Assembly: GCA_963513935.1 (NCBI GenBank)
Contig: OY740768.1
Coordinates: forward strand, 42,278,368-42,342,367
DNA: 64,000 nt
Source of the DNA: Aphrophora alni
Taxonomy: Eukaryota > Arthropoda > Insecta > Hemiptera > Aphrophoridae
Direction: 5' to 3'
Positions 34,380-48,195 of the stretch are shown piece by piece (position 1 is the first letter of the stretch; the number at the start of each line of letters is the position of its first letter). The position numbers were made by a program, and so were the translations under genes. The notes beneath the pieces are model-generated. The model saw only the letters and a list, made by a program, of their open reading frames with translations. It was not told where the DNA came from and did no database searches.

Positions 34380-37055
34380 GTTCATTAAATTGTAATGGTT
34401 TAATCGGACGTTTGTCATAATTTGTAGAAATAAAAACTAATACACAACATTTCAAGAGTATAAATCAACTCTCTTTATCACGTGATAATCCTAGAATTTA
34501 AAAAAGTGAAAAATCCCAACATAGCCTAGTTGCTTGAAGCCACGTTGGAAACTACAATTAATAATCTAAGAAATGAACTAAGAACTAAAACAGTTGTATG
34601 CCGTTCGTTGTGCAATGTAGTTCTCTAACTTGTGTTTTTACGGATCACATTTGTATTAGTCTATCTATTTTGACTGCTCACGACTAGCTTCAATGACACA
34701 TCCAGTATTTACCCAAGTGTTTATAACTTTTTCTGCAAATTTTCCCTTACGAGTTAATCAGTCCCTATTAAGCTTAAAAACTAGTAATTTAAGGAAGCTA
34801 TCTAGCTAAGCCTCAAGTTAATAATCTATAGTTTGCCTTAGTTACTATCCAAAATAACAAAGACTAACGTCATCAGGAAGACCACAATTTATAGAGGTAT
34901 ACCTCACAAGGAACGGCAAACAACTATTTATGGCCAAGGAGTTCCTTTCCCAATACTGGGCGATAAAAACCACATCAATTTTGTATATTGTGTGTTTTTT
35001 GATGAATCAGAATGAATGAACGCAGTAAGAGAAAATGTGTAAAAAAAGTCATAAATACTTGTTGAAATGTGTCGTGCAAGTTTCATTGAACTTTCTCTCC
35101 AAGAAGGTCACTGGACGAACAAAATATCCAGAGATGAAGGTCTAATGGAACAAAGAGTGTGTGAATGAGGAAAGTAAGGACATAAATTGAGAAGCTTAGT
35201 AGATTGAACTGAAGTGTTGGGATAATGGCCTGGTCATGGAATAGAGGAAATGCTTCTACAAATTACTCGTGTAAACTGCGGCGAAGCAGACGAGGGTGGG
35301 TGCGCCGCAGATAAAAGGGGAAATAATTAGGGTAAATCCACTTTATAAACATTAATTCATTGAAACATTGGTTTAGAATTTGAACCTAACAAAAAATGCA
35401 GTGGAAAGTTTTAACTTAAAAACTCAAAACACATTTCTTCACGTTTACGTTGTTTATAGAGAGTTATATTTTTGTAGTATAAATTAATATAGAGGTTTTG
35501 ATAAAAATGAGTATTTGAGAGTCCTTGAAAACAAAAGATTTCTATTTCTACCAGTGCCAAATTGCTTGGTTGGGCGAACGTTACTGAAATTTGATGACAT
35601 AAAATTATTGCAGAACACTTTTAAAATGGCTCACAATAACGGTTAGAATTCTATTTAAATCCTTGAGTCTGCCTCACTACCAGTTGCAAATCTGTATCAC
35701 AGGAATACTACACCAAATTGAAATGAGAAATCTTTCGTCATGCTATTAGAGGATTCATTTTCCAACTTGGAACATTATGGTTGCTCTCTTAAACCTGAAC
35801 ATGAATTGTATTTTTTGAGTAGTTTTTTTTTTTTTTAATTTTAACGACCGCGGTAACTGGTTTCCCCATAGCCAGATATATCACTGGAGCAGTTTGTAAA
35901 GTGATACATAATGTGAATATCGGTAAAATGATACAACATAATCTGAAATAGGGTTATTATAAGTGATCATTTTCAGTTCCCGGATTATTAATTTGTAAGT
36001 TAAATTTACGAAGCTGGTTCCCGTGCGTTATATGGTTAGACATTGATTTTGTGGTAATTCACACAATATGGAATATCAGAAAGCCACTGACCAGTACCCA
36101 GAATGGCGTTCAGTTGCCCCAATAAAAAACAAAAATTCGATTTTTTTTTGAAATTGGCTGTAACGGTTTTGGTTAAAGATAAAGTATACTGATATTCTGT
36201 ATAGAAAAAGTCCATTCCAGATAGAACAACGTTAATAAAAAAAATTACATATACGATTGCATTTTACGATGCCATTTATAATTACATTTAAGTTCTGCAT
36301 CTAAATGTTACATGTATAGAGAATATTAAACCAATCTTCAATGGTATATATAATCTTCAATAAAATAATATATTGTTGTTGTAATAAATAATTATTCTAT
36401 TCTAGAATCTTAACTTGATCTTGATTTTGTCTACTTTTTTCCATTTAAATTATTATTGTATAATTACATATTAAGAGAATAATGTGATGGTACTAAAATT
36501 TGTATATTTTCTATATTTCTAAAAATTTTGAGGCCTTAAGACCTAGCAGCAGATTTAAATTGAAAATATTTAGTACGACATTTCACTTTCAGTGAATCTG
36601 ACTGTTGTATTTTCGGCGTGTAATAACTGAAGAGCATTTAATCTGGTTGTCTCAAAAATTTGAAGTGTGAAAAGGTAAGAATTGTCTACTCTATATCAAA
36701 ATGAAATTAAAATTTCAGTTTTTAGAACTGAGAAAAATATTATATATCAGTTGAATCCAGTAGGTCTGACTTCAGATCGTGGTTAAAGTTTTGATATTTA
36801 CAGAATGATTCACACTATTCGTTCCAAATGTTTTGTAAAAAAAGTGTGGAGATATTAAGTTGGTTTAAAGTGATAATAATACGTATGTGTGGAGTTTTGG
36901 TTTTAAGAGAGGAAAGTGTTTGTTTCTTTAAAATTTCAAAAAGAAACACGGATTAAATGATTCTTTACTTTAACAAAAATCTATACAATTATATGATAAA
37001 ATCTAGTATATGATTATATACTATTATTAGATAAAAATTTAATGGTGTATGTCTT
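34380..37055. other. gene-free stretch
   Basis: Slightly less AT-rich near 35,250-35,320 (CTGCGGCGAAGCAGACGAGG), but no domain is visible there. Nothing else recognised. Confidence 0.55.
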
Positions 37056-37061
37056 TGTATC

Positions 37062-37066
37062 TGCGC

Positions 37067-37097
<31 letters not shown>

Positions 37098-37103
37098 TGT
37101 GTT
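37062..37103. repeat. (CG)n(GT)n microsatellite
   Basis: About 9 CG units run into about 11 GT units. Long alternating purine-pyrimidine tracts of this kind can adopt Z-DNA. The ORFs reading through it are artefacts. Confidence 0.95.
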
Positions 37104-39660
37104 GCCGCGCTCCGGCTCTCGGGGGTCGTCGTGGGTCCGTTTACGCCAACTCTTGCAGCTTCACTTACCACAAACCACTCTCTCTGTCTTCACGAATTTA
37201 AGATTCTATGTTCCCTTTTTTGGAACACTATTATCACGAACTCTTAAACTCGCTGTACGATCACCACCGACTGGGCGAACCACCTTTCTTTTCAGAGCAA
37301 GCGCGGGCAAGGCCAAGGTGCTCACTTTTACTTTTTTGAATCAAAGATTTTGCAACTCTTGGCTCTAATAAGTATGAGCTTGTCCTCATAAACTTACTAA
37401 CTTTTAATTTACGCAAAATTCCCTGAATTTTATCTCAATGCTCGATTATTTGACTCTTTTTTTAGGATTAACACTCTCTCTCTCCAAGGTCGTGCCTTTT
37501 GGGAGAAATCGGCTCTTAAGTTCTGATGATAACTTTTTAAAATTTTCAAATTATATTACCAGAGCACATATATAAGATTTATGTTTAAACAAGGTTAATA
37601 ACATATACAGAATGGATATATATTGAAAACACAACAAAATTTAGAAATGAATTATTTATATATATTCTTTTCTCTTTTGCACAGAAAAATTTTATATTCA
37701 AAAACTTTTTTAATCACACCAAACAATTTGATTAACCAACAACACAACTATTTATTTATTTGACAAAATTTATCAATGTAATATTTTCTATATCTTAAAC
37801 AAAATAAAAACGCTTGACTTTTCAGACAGAACCACAAACAGTTTTTCCTGTACTGAAAAAGTCGTATTTAAATTATTAATTATTTTCAACACCAAAGCAG
37901 AGGTTTAAAAATGAATTTAATTTTTAATAATTCCCCTAATGACGTTATATTTGAAATGAAGTTAATATTTGCGAATTATTCCTTAAGTATAAGATACCTT
38001 CACACTTTAATAGAAGTTCTAGTTGGATTTGGAATTTGTTGTATAATTAGGATGATGTTGATATGATGTTTTCGATCCAGAGTCTGTAGGCTGCTATGTA
38101 GTTGAATGCTGGTCTCGAATTCTTCTAAGTTGCCTTGAAGATCGATTAAAGTTGAAATTATTCTAAGTCCAGTTAAGTAGAGTGACAGTTGAATCTTCCT
38201 CTCAGCTCAGAGTCGGTTGCAGAAGAAACGTCCTATTCGCGTCGATTCCAAATCAAAAGTACCCGTCTTTCGACGGATAAATTATGGTCTCCCTGTCAGT
38301 GGGAATTATTCCTCTTCTTGGAGCCAATTTTCCTCCCTTTTTGAGAGAAAGGTATTTTCTTTATATTATGTGTTTTCAGGCCCTTTTGGTCTGAAATATT
38401 TACACTATATATTTTATTAGTCATATTTTTTGACTAATGAATAGTTTTCTTCCTTTGTTATTAATTAAAACACCTGTTAATTAATAATTTATTGTATTTT
38501 TTCTTCAACGTTATCTGTGATCCAAGTTGGCAATATGATATTTTAAACTTTGGATTCCTTCAGAATATGCGTGCCCCACTTTTCATGTTTTTGCATGAAA
38601 ATCTCTACTTTGGACGTTTTTTCGTTCAACTCGCTATAACTTTCGAACGCTCGAACCGATTTTAAAGTTCCTTTCGGATTCTTCTTCCTATCCATCTTGT
38701 GGGTCTTGTGGAACTTGATTCATCGCTCTACTACGCTTCGTTCGCGAGTTATCGCCCTTTTCCCGAAATTCGATTTTTCTTCTTTCCAAATTTTGAGATA
38801 AGTCCTTTCTCAAAATTCTTTTGACGAAATCTTGTTCCTCTTCTACTACGACGAAAAACTATATTTGTACTTTTCCCATAACTCGTTTGGTTTTTGAGTT
38901 ATGTGTCCTTGAAGTCCTAAAGTTTGCATCGTATGAGTTTATGTTCATAAAAACCCCCCCATTATATATTATTACTTCTGCTTTGATGTTTTACAATTTT
39001 ACATACTAGATATCTATAATTATCATGTTACTTTACCCCTTTAACGTTTAATTTAACCGCTTTTGGGCTTTGAAGTTTTACATTTTGTAATTATTATATC
39101 TCCCTTATTTTATTTTCAAATTTGATTCTAAGTACATATTATTGTGCCCTATTGTGGTCTCTACAATAGTACTTATTATTATTTTTTAAATAATCCCCCC
39201 TTCAACTTAAAAATTCCAACAAACTCCCCAAGAATGACTTTCTAAGTCCATTCTCACCTGTTAATTATTATTAATTCATATTTTTTATTTATGATTATTA
39301 TTAGTTCCCCTTTGAGTTATGACTCTACGTTTTTTGAATTTTGAATTTAAGTTTTTTCCAAATTTTAGGTTTTTGAGCCCCTATAAAAACTTGAATAACT
39401 TTTTTGTTTTAATTGCTTTTAAATTTATTTTTCGATATTCTTAATCGGTTGATTCTACTGAACATTAATTTATTTTAATAATTTAGTATTTTAATAAAAT
39501 AAGAAACAAGACAGAACGACTGTACACGATCCAACATGCAGTGTTCCACACCTGTTGCCGTGACATCATCGTCCTCCCTCGTCTCCCATCTACATCGCTT
39601 TATCGCGGGAATTTAACTTGTTTTAAATTGGCTTGAGGCTTTTGGCTTTTTCCAAACCGC
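37104..39660. other. pyrimidine-rich, gene-free region
   Basis: The plus strand is rich in C and T over about 2 kb. It has several short inverted phrases on GAGTTAT/ATAACTC (for example around 38,630, 38,750 and 38,880-38,900) and CTTTCGAACGCTCGAACCG at 38,640. It looks like non-coding transposon sequence, but I could not assign a class. Frames at 37,042-37,368 and 38,217-38,420 have no recognisable domain. Confidence 0.4.
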
Positions 39661-39662
39661 CT

Positions 39663-39664
<2 letters not shown>

Positions 39665-39709
<45 letters not shown>
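39665..39709. repeat. (GT)n microsatellite
   Basis: About 22 GT units. Confidence 0.95.
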
Positions 39710-39712
<3 letters not shown>

Positions 39713-39900
39713 CAATCACGTAAAAGCTACTGGACCCAATGAGTTGAAATTGTACATGGACATTCTTAGGGTCCCTGGTTAACACATAGGCCTATTTTTG
39801 TTTAGAAATTCCATCAGGGCACCGCCCCACTGGCCTTGAAAACTCCCTTAACACTCAACACTCAACACGTCCACCCCGTACGAAGGAAGGGTACTCTGAT
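39710..39900 (+). repeat. microsatellite-associated interspersed repeat (probable)
   Basis: Directly after the GT run comes TACTCAATCACGTAAAAGCT, then ACTGGACCCAATGAGTTGAA and GTCCCTGGTTAACACATAGG. From memory this wording (a GT run, ...CACG-AAAA-CTACTG..., AACACATAGGC) resembles repeats common in insect genomes, but I cannot name the family. No ORF. Confidence 0.3.
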
Positions 39901-42514
39901 AGTATTTTATAAAGGGAACATTTTGACGGAAATTTTTCTACTAAAGACTGTCTTTTTACAGTTAATCTCTACAATAGTGATCACTAGGTTTCGCACTAAA
40001 CTTTAAAAATAGGAGACAAAACGTTGTCCACCCGAGAAACCGTTAGGTAACCAGTCTCTTCGCTCACAACTCCTGTTTTAGCTATTTGATCATAGTAGAC
40101 TCTCTTGTCAACTCCTGATCACATTGTATTTAGTTTCAGTTATTTTAACTGCTCAAGCTTAGCTTGGTGTTTTTTTTTTTTTTTTTTCAATTTTCGTGTT
40201 CTAGCATTATTACTTGACAACAGAAGTTTATGTAGGTAAAAATGCATTAAATATATATTAAAGTTTATTTGTAACTCTTACAGTTTAAGAATTGGGAGAA
40301 ACAACTGTTAATTTTATTAAATTAACAAAATATTAAGCTGAATTAGTTAAATTGTTTAATATATGCTTTTTTTATTATGTATTATTCACTCTATGCTATT
40401 TAGACTTATAACATCAAGTAATACTAGAACTAAAGGATTTAAAAAATCATCCAGTGTTCCTGTTTTATTTGAGAAAACCATTTAAAAATTACACTTCGTT
40501 TGCTCCCATTTCTAAACTATTAGAGCTAAAAAAAAATATCTAAAATTTGTTTATCTTGTTATGATAATTAAAATAAAATAAAACCTGGCTCACCATCCCA
40601 TTTGAAATTTATATTTTTTATTTTTTTGAAATTCCGGATTAGAAAGACTTAGGTATAACTTTGTATAGCCTATATATAACACTTTTTTAAAGCTAATTTA
40701 TATCTGTTATTTGATTTGTCCCAAATTTCTTACAGCTAAGTCCAAGATAGAGGAACTAGTAAAATATCAATCAGGACCGCTATTACGAGATCACACACAC
40801 TATCATGTGTGCGTGTGTGTATGTGTGTATATAACATGTAATTTAAAATGGTAAAACATATTTTTAAAACTTTCGTCAAAATGTTCCATTTACAAAACAT
40901 TTATTTTTAACGAATTTGGTAGATTCAGTCAAATTGTAGTATAACTTCAAAGCACTTTAATACATTTGAGACGCGTGTTCTGAACCACTCTGTACACAGT
41001 TTTCAATATAGTTGTTTTTATTAAACATAGCTGGTATGAAATCAATGCATAGAAAACTGTGGAATTAATGTTGGGTGGGGTACGTTGAACCCATTCAGCA
41101 TATGTAATTAAACTCGTAAAGTGAAATGCAACGAGGAACTTGAGAAGTGAGAAGCAACAGAGATAGAGAGGTTGAAGCCGCGAGCGAAGAACAATCTTTC
41201 ATCTACAGCAACAGTTTCAACCATTTGATATGATCAAAGGAAACTTCGGAACGTATTTGTTTTTCATATCCTGAGCTTTGTTACGAGGGGAAAAATTAAT
41301 AACGCTGTTTTCCTGTTCTTCTGGAATATTTATCTCCCCCTACCCATCCCTACTATACAACATTTCAATTAATTATTTTTTTAATTTAGCAATTATCTAT
41401 TTATAATTATCGATTTATTTATTATAGTGGAACTGACAATCGTGTTTAGTTTATCAATGAGGAAAGTGAACAATATTCATATATACTAACACGCCTCCAT
41501 GTACACCTTGCTAAAGTCCTTCACAATAAGAAAAGGTGTCATTACTACCTTCTCGAATATTCTAAATCATGACCTATTTGTGAAATAAGTCAATGTAATA
41601 GGTTACCAAACAAAAACAAAAAACAAACATAAAAGAAAAAATAAACCTATTCTTTGCTATTTCCCTTAAAATACTGGCACGGAAGTTATTGGTCAGGCAG
41701 TGAATAAATATGAAGACGTCGTTCTTAGAAGATAGAAAATCTATCAATCTTCTGGCAATTTTAAAGTTTATTTTCTAAATCGATTTTTATAACCAAACTA
41801 AATGGAAACTAACTATACGCAATTAATTAAGAAAAAACGTAATTTAAACACGACTGTGTAAATCAAAAAATCAATTGAAAATTTACTGTTGATGATAGTA
41901 TATTGTAATATATGTAAAATTAATTAATTAATCAAAATTAATAAAGATAATTTAACTGTTTAAAATATATTTGTTAAATTGTTTATCTATATTTTCTGCA
42001 AGAGGTGTATGCAAGACAAAATAATACTCTGCTAAAAATGTAAATTTTATCCCGTAACTGGTCTTTGCAGAATTACAAGCCGCCATTATTATAATTTTTT
42101 ATAAAAATTCTTAGTATAAATAATAAAACAATAAACTGATTTATGCAAAATTACATAGCATGTTATTATAATACTATTACTTAATTATAATTATAAGGTG
42201 TTACAGAAATTGCTCGATGACTGATGTAGGTCTCTGGAGAATTGTCCCCGAAACTATTCTTTACCTCTGCAAATATGCCCGTAAAATATTACGCTTATCA
42301 CTTATAAGTTACATTCTTTCTAACATTTTCTGTTAGGGTGCTATCTTTATGTAATCTAAAGGAACCTATGGCGGCCACTGCTATTAAGAGAGGAAATTGT
42401 CCAAATGTTTCATTGATCAAACGAATATTCAGGGAGTAAATTGAAATGGAAGATATAGTCAATTTATATTCATAGATATGTAAAAGGAAGTAATTTAAAG
42501 TATTTAAAAACTAA
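39901..42514. other. gene-free AT-rich stretch
   Basis: It holds a T19 run preceded by the palindrome-like CAAGCTTAGCTTGG (about 40,155-40,190) and a short CA/GT tract at about 40,790-40,830. Nothing coding recognised. Confidence 0.55.
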
Positions 42515-44565
42515 CTATCATGGTATTTACCGAGATCCATCATACAATGTAATACAAGCAGATCCTCTAAATTAAATGAAATGTTTAAAAGTTGGTTTCT
42601 TAGGCTTTATATGAAATGTTAAATTATAGCCAATATGTAGTTCAAGCCGTCTTCTCCAGTAGTTTGTTTAACACAGGTTTTCTGAACCTCATAATTATAT
42701 ATATCACTACTTTCAGCTAACCCCTGCAAGTCTCGTGGATGTGAATGTATTAAACACACCATTCGTTCCTGTTAGTGTCTCGACCATCGGGCTTCGAAGC
42801 TGTATATGTGTAGAAGAGCTTCTACTCGCTACACTCTTGTCGGTTACTGGCCCTAAATGATACCACATTTTCGGGGAGGTCAAGTTTCAAAATTACATCT
42901 TTGTAAATAACTTCGCTATTTGTCAACATAGAGATATGAGGTTGTTACCGCAAAGAATTGAATCAGTTATTTTTTATCTAATTGTTTGTGTTGTACATTG
43001 AGTAACACACGAGACATAAACAAAAACTGTTTAAAATTGCCGCCAATTTGACATGTTCAATAGATTTTTTTGAAGTTTAATATGAGCACACTATAGTCCA
43101 CTACGCCAAATTTCATGTTCTTTTCTTAATTTTGTAGTGGCAATGGTGCTCGTGTACTGACAACACCGACTACAGATGGATGGTTTCTTGATAATCATTT
43201 TTGGTTTCCTGTGGCCATGAAACATCTAGAAACGCAGGTCGACAATTTCTTTCGATTACCCTATACTTCTTATACTGTATAAGTAATAAAAACGAAATTT
43301 TGACATTTTAACTTCAAAGCTAAACAAGTTTCATGAATTTGGATGATGACAGTCAAAACATCGGTTCACACGCGTAACCGATTGATAGACAAACCAGACA
43401 CTTTGCCAAACATTGGAAGCAACTTCGATGAGTCACGACAAATAGCTGGCACTCTTCTGTGCTTTTGATTCATAAATAAGGTATGTTTCAAATATAGACG
43501 ACGTCTGGTGGGGAATGACGCATCGTCTGTAATTATAATCAGGAGACATTTCAATAGGCGGTTCGATGAGAAACAATGTAATATTAACAGCCCCTATTAT
43601 AGGCATCTTAAAAATTAGGATCTAACTAGAAATGTATTTGATGAAGTGTAAATTCGAAATTTATAGTTCAATTATTGCAATTAATTCTTAAAAAAAAAAA
43701 CAATATTATATTAATAAAATACAGCAATAATTTATATTATTAAAATCAATGTGCAGTTTTTAAAGTTGATAAAAAATTTATTATCATGTTTTATATGTGT
43801 TTATTTACAAATTATAAGTTTCAGTAAATCTTATATTTATAAATTTTTATATCCCACTATAAGAAGAATAGTGTAAGTTTGGTAATCATAAAAATTTTTT
43901 ACTGATCTTCAAGTTTCTTGGCCTCAGGAAAAGTGATTTTCGAAATACCGTCCGTCAGTCGTCGTTGTCGTCTGTACTTAAACACAATAGCGTCCACAAA
44001 AATGAAGATATGAAAATGTAATTTAGAATAAAGAACCTTATTGAAATTTAGAAAAATCAATTTAAAAAAACTCAAAAAGCTGTCATTTAAATAATTTGTT
44101 GTGGTTCATATCTCGTGTGCAACATACTAAATTAGATAAAATACAGCATGTAGTACCAATTCTACCTCTCTACGACGACATATAGCGAAGTTATTGTTAA
44201 AAATGTAATTTCTATCGTTAACCGCCAAAGATCTGGCAGGCCCGAGTCACCGACACGAGTGGACAGCTTCGAGGCCCATTAGGGGTAGATACTGACAAGA
44301 GAGAAGCGAGTGGAAACCTTTTCAATATTAAGCCCACTAGGGCCTAGCCGACATGAAAAAAGTAGTGATATACACAATTACAGAAACCCGTTTAAACTGT
44401 TTTAAACAAACTTACCCTATTGGCCAAGAGTCCTGGATCTACCGAACAATTTAACATTTTCAGTAAGGCCCAAATAACAAACTTTTTGACATTACATTTA
44501 AAGTATCTGCTTGCACCGTAATACATTTCATTTTTGGGCTGGATTAGTACAATGATGCCCATCAA
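42515..44565. mobile_element. foldback family A, complete element with two arms
   Basis: The left arm (about 42,515-43,270) and right arm (about 43,860-44,565) are imperfect inverted copies. Matched landmarks, outside to inside, are CATCATACAATGTAATAC against its complement near 44,525; AAGCAGATCC...TTAAAT; AAATGTTAAATT; ACTCGCTACACTC...GTCGGT; GGTCAAG...AATTACATTTTT; AACTTCGCTATTTGTC; CACACGAGA; TATGAGCACAC...; GTACTGACAAC; and TTACCCTATACTTCTTATA. The spacer of about 0.6 kb is AT-rich with no gene. Arms of about 0.7 kb and lack of coding capacity fit a foldback or long-TIR non-autonomous DNA transposon. Confidence 0.75.
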
Positions 44566-45084
44566 TTTTTTTTAAAACTGAATTAAGAAACTTTTTCGAA
44601 ACATTACGTAGAGTATCATACATGTTTTAGAGTCATAAAAGTTATTTTGTTAAAACAATATTTCGATATTTAAACCTAGTGAGAACAATGGAAGCATTTG
44701 GATTGGCAATTCGAAATGGCAGCATATTTGAATTATCGATTTTATTCGTTTGAAGTTTGTTGAAAGACTTTTGTCTGTGTACAGCTAAATTAATTTTAAT
44801 TTTTATCCGAATTATACTCTTGCGAACACAGTCTAGTAAAGAAAGTATATTAGAGTTTTATTAAAAGCCGGTGGAGGGTTCAAAGACTTCAAAGCAAAAA
44901 GGGAAAACGAATCTCTTTGAGGAAGTGTTTCCGTTACAAAGCTCATTAGTGAAGCTACTAATACTACCTGCTTTAACCGCGTGAGAGAATATAATATTTA
45001 AATTCGGAGAATATTGTAGAGGATTCCATAACATTGTTTAAAAGTTTGTTAGAATAATTAGAAAAAAATCCTGTTTTTCCGAAG
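44566..45084. other. gene-free AT-rich stretch
   Basis: Nothing recognised. Confidence 0.6.
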
Positions 45085-45260
45085 AGTGCCTTCGCAGATC
45101 CTAGCCAAATCTACACTTTTCATAATGAAGTCTTGGGTTAGATCCCTCTCTTTCTTCTTTTAAGTCAAGTCTCTCTCGACCAAGTTTTGTTCTCTTTCGA
45201 CCCTGACGCAATTAAAGTATTCTAGGAGTATGGGGCAATGATAAGCGAAAGGTATTTAAA
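45085..45260 (+). repeat. dispersed repeat family B, copy 2
   Basis: It aligns with 52,495-52,690 (plus) and 1-170 (minus): GATCCTAGCCAAATCTACAC, GAAGTCTTGGGTTAGATC, GTCTCTCTCGACCAAG, TTCTCTTTCGACCCTGACGC, AAAGTATTC. Non-coding. Confidence 0.6.
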
Positions 45261-45509
45261 CAACAACGAAAAAAATCAAAAGTAATAAAAAAAAATTCTT
45301 CGATTTTTTGAATGAATTCGTCTTTATTCGTACAAATATAATGTACTAAACATAGAATATACTGTAACATCCAGTTTTTTCATTCTAGTACTTTCAGCAG
45401 AATACTTCAGACGTAATTTCGGTAGAGATCTTCTCCATGGTAGAGGTACTACATTGAACAGAGGTACGATGGCAAAACATCATTCTTATTGTGTCTCCTA
45501 ATAATGCAG

Positions 45510-45830
45510 TTAGTCACGACGACATCAACAGTTTGCTTGCAATATTTAGAAAACTTACACTTCTTTTCATATTAGTGTAAGGTGAAACATTTGTATAGAG
45601 ACAGCCCGTACTAGTAGAGCGAGATTCCCAATTGAAACAATTATTTCTGTCAGTATCTCTATAGTGTAAGACAAGTACTGTATACAGAAGTGGCTTTCCA
45701 TGTGTCATGATAAGAAGTTTTATCTATGAATTAATCGAGAAGATTAAACATACTGAAAAGAGTCCGGTCAGTGATAACCTCGCGACAGATCATGCAGGAA
45801 ATTAGTCGACGAGCTTGATAGCACCGTCCG
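45510..45830 (-). pseudogene. possible degraded LINE RT C-terminal segment
   Basis: Minus-strand pieces CYQARRLISCMICREVITDR (about 45,770-45,830) and RDTDRNNCFNWESRSTS with KRSVSFLNIASKLL (45,520-45,660) resemble, in order, the RA-R-I-G...CR--F---L and N-R--N--L...R-----YL--KLYN-L regions of Jockey/CR1-like RTs. The resemblance is loose. Confidence 0.3.
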
Positions 45831-46329
45831 TGGTTCAACATGGTTCATCCTTCAAATACTTAAAACGTATAGAAGTCATCTTACAAATACTTTGTTATGG
45901 AGTTTATTGGGGGACGGGTATGCATACAAGATTTTTTTATTGCTGCCTACTCCAAACTGAAATAAGCACTGACATAAGAAGTAGCATGCTGTATGCAACT
46001 GTGTACTACTAGCTGCCGCTGTAAAACAAATTTAGGAGCAAACAACTTCTTCTGCTGACTACACCGTTACAAATAGACTACTGGAAAACATGCCTCATGC
46101 ATTGCGCATTAAATTTCTGAAACAGAACTGAAAATCAGATGTGTTAGTAATATTTACAAAATTCTAAAAAGTCTCAAGCGGAAGTAGGATGTTAATCATA
46201 TGTCACGCACAGCGGCAGTATGTATTTGTCTTTGATTGTGTCATACCTCACAGTAGAAGAGATTAATGTTAAGGTATGGTGCGCCCCTAGAGACTAACAA
46301 TTAACTGTTGTATGTGTGGTTTTAAACCT

Positions 46330-46500
46330 TACCACCTTGGTGCTTTATTGACCATTCTCGAAATTTTATTTTGGAATAGTTGAAGTGTACAAATGCGAGT
46401 GACCTCAGTGTGTACCCAGACGGGTGCAGTGTAGCCTATGTAACGATACCCCGAGGTACCATTCTTGTCTTGTCCATTGAATGTCTTCGTAAAAATACCC
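46330..46500 (-). pseudogene. Jockey-like LINE RT C-terminal fragment
   Basis: The minus strand reads YIGYTAPVWVHTEVTRICTL followed by QLFQNKISRMVNKAPRW. This fits the Jockey-type Y-APVWG ... LQ-VQNK-LR---NAPW block just after the RT catalytic domain. The part further upstream in the same frame is not recognisable. Confidence 0.5.
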
Positions 46501-46599
46501 TTAAAGACATCTCTTTGAATGAGGATTTTCTGGCACTGAAGAAATTCACTTTCACTCTCCCTTTCGTTTTCACAGTCCCTAAGAGCCAATACCATAGGA

Positions 46600-48185
46600 G
46601 TGCATTATGAAGCCTATTTTAAATCAATCATGGTTACCATGACTGTTCGGATATCGTGCTAGCATATGCGTGTATATATATACTGACGTTGGAATGTCAT
46701 TGATGTAAATATTCAACAACACTGGCCCAACATCCGGTTTTTGAAACAACTGTTACCTGTGTTTTACGCAAAACAAGATTTCAAACAGAGTGCTCCAATA
46801 TAATGATGAATATTATATTCAGTGATAAGAAACTATAAATTTTATACACTTAGGCTATAATACCTGTATATCTGGAAGTTTTCAAGGAAATCACAAGAGT
46901 TCAAAATAATCAGTAAATACGGAAAACGTGAATTTCAATATTATATTTGGGGTTGATTAATTTGGCATTGGCGTAAATTATTGATATTTTAAATTGTTTC
47001 ATAAAATAAATGGTATTATGAATTCTTTCCACAATTTAGAAACGACTGGAAAACTTTCCAAAAATTTACAGTGAAAAAAATCACGAATTTCACCAAAATA
47101 AAATCTATTATAACTGTATGCTCTGTCGTTCATTTCGTTTCATTAAACAAATTTCATAAATATAAACTTCGTGTTTATAAACATATAAATGTATATATAA
47201 ACTACGTACTAATGTACGGTGTTCCTCTTTTAGATGGTAATCATAAAAGTTTTCCCCGGAAAAAAAACCTGTAATAAATAATACAGATATGGCAAAAAAC
47301 GCTAATTGCACAAATTCTGTTTATCATCAATTAGCTGATTGGTTGTTGTATTCTTATTTGATTATATATTGTTCAGCATTAAATAGACGACAGACGTAAT
47401 ATTAACTTAAATACTTTACGGTTTTTGGAAACCTTATAACATTTGCGTGGTTTTTTATAAAAATATTCACATGAAACATTTCCATGTACCTATAATGTAC
47501 CTTTCACCTTTCATCTGAGCCGTTTACCTCATAATACCTAGAATGAAGCTAGATAACGTAATCTGCTATTATGCATGGATTATAGATTAGCCGAGACATG
47601 ATGTAAATTTTAAGGACTGATATCGTATAATCGCAAAGTTTTGGGTGATAAATACTTTTTATAATATTTTTTTAAACAAATTAAATTATCTAACGCTTTA
47701 ATAAATATTTAAAGTTCTTTAAATACAAACTTTAAGACAAACAATTTATAAATTCATTATAATCTTTTATGGGAAAATAGGCTATTGAAGAATAAAGTTT
47801 GGAAAAAATTAAACATTATTATTTTTGTTCTTAATTTACTTCTTGTTAATGTTTTGAATGGTAAAACATATTTTAGCGTCTTTGAAGCTTTCTGGATGAG
47901 TGCACTTCCGTAAGTTGATCTAATTAACAAGGAATATTAAGTATAATGACTTACGTACAATATAAAAAACTTGAAATTTTACTATACTTTATCTCAGTGT
48001 AGTTTCAAAATTAAACCAAAAAGTCAAATTAAAAATAGCTCTCTTACATTTCCTGTTTTATTAATATTTTATTCAGTTATCTGGGTAGACTTCTGATCTA
48101 CGAGAAGACGGTAAGAGTTAAAATTAATAGAAATGATCATGAAACTGTGTTTAGAGCTTCGCCAATTTTAAGCTCAACCCAGATC
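46600..48185. other. gene-free AT-rich stretch
   Basis: The opposing ORFs at 47,071-47,311 are chance frames. Nothing recognised. Confidence 0.55.
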
Positions 48186-48195
48186 TATACATTTG

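Noticed and set aside
35200..35330. Another LINE tail (WPGHGIEE) on the plus strand
   Set aside because: Only the GH phrase fits; the RRGRP and tail motifs are missing, so chance is likely.
37042..37368. 108-residue plus-strand ORF starting before the (CG)n(GT)n tract
   Set aside because: The N-terminal third is the microsatellite (RARARVCVCVCV), the rest has no domain, and an opposing ORF crosses the same repeat.
37104..39660. An LTR retrotransposon remnant
   Set aside because: No paired LTRs, primer-binding site or gag/pol motifs could be found.
46380..46610. Plus-strand 76-residue ORF
   Set aside because: It lies opposite a minus-strand frame that matches a Jockey-like RT fragment.
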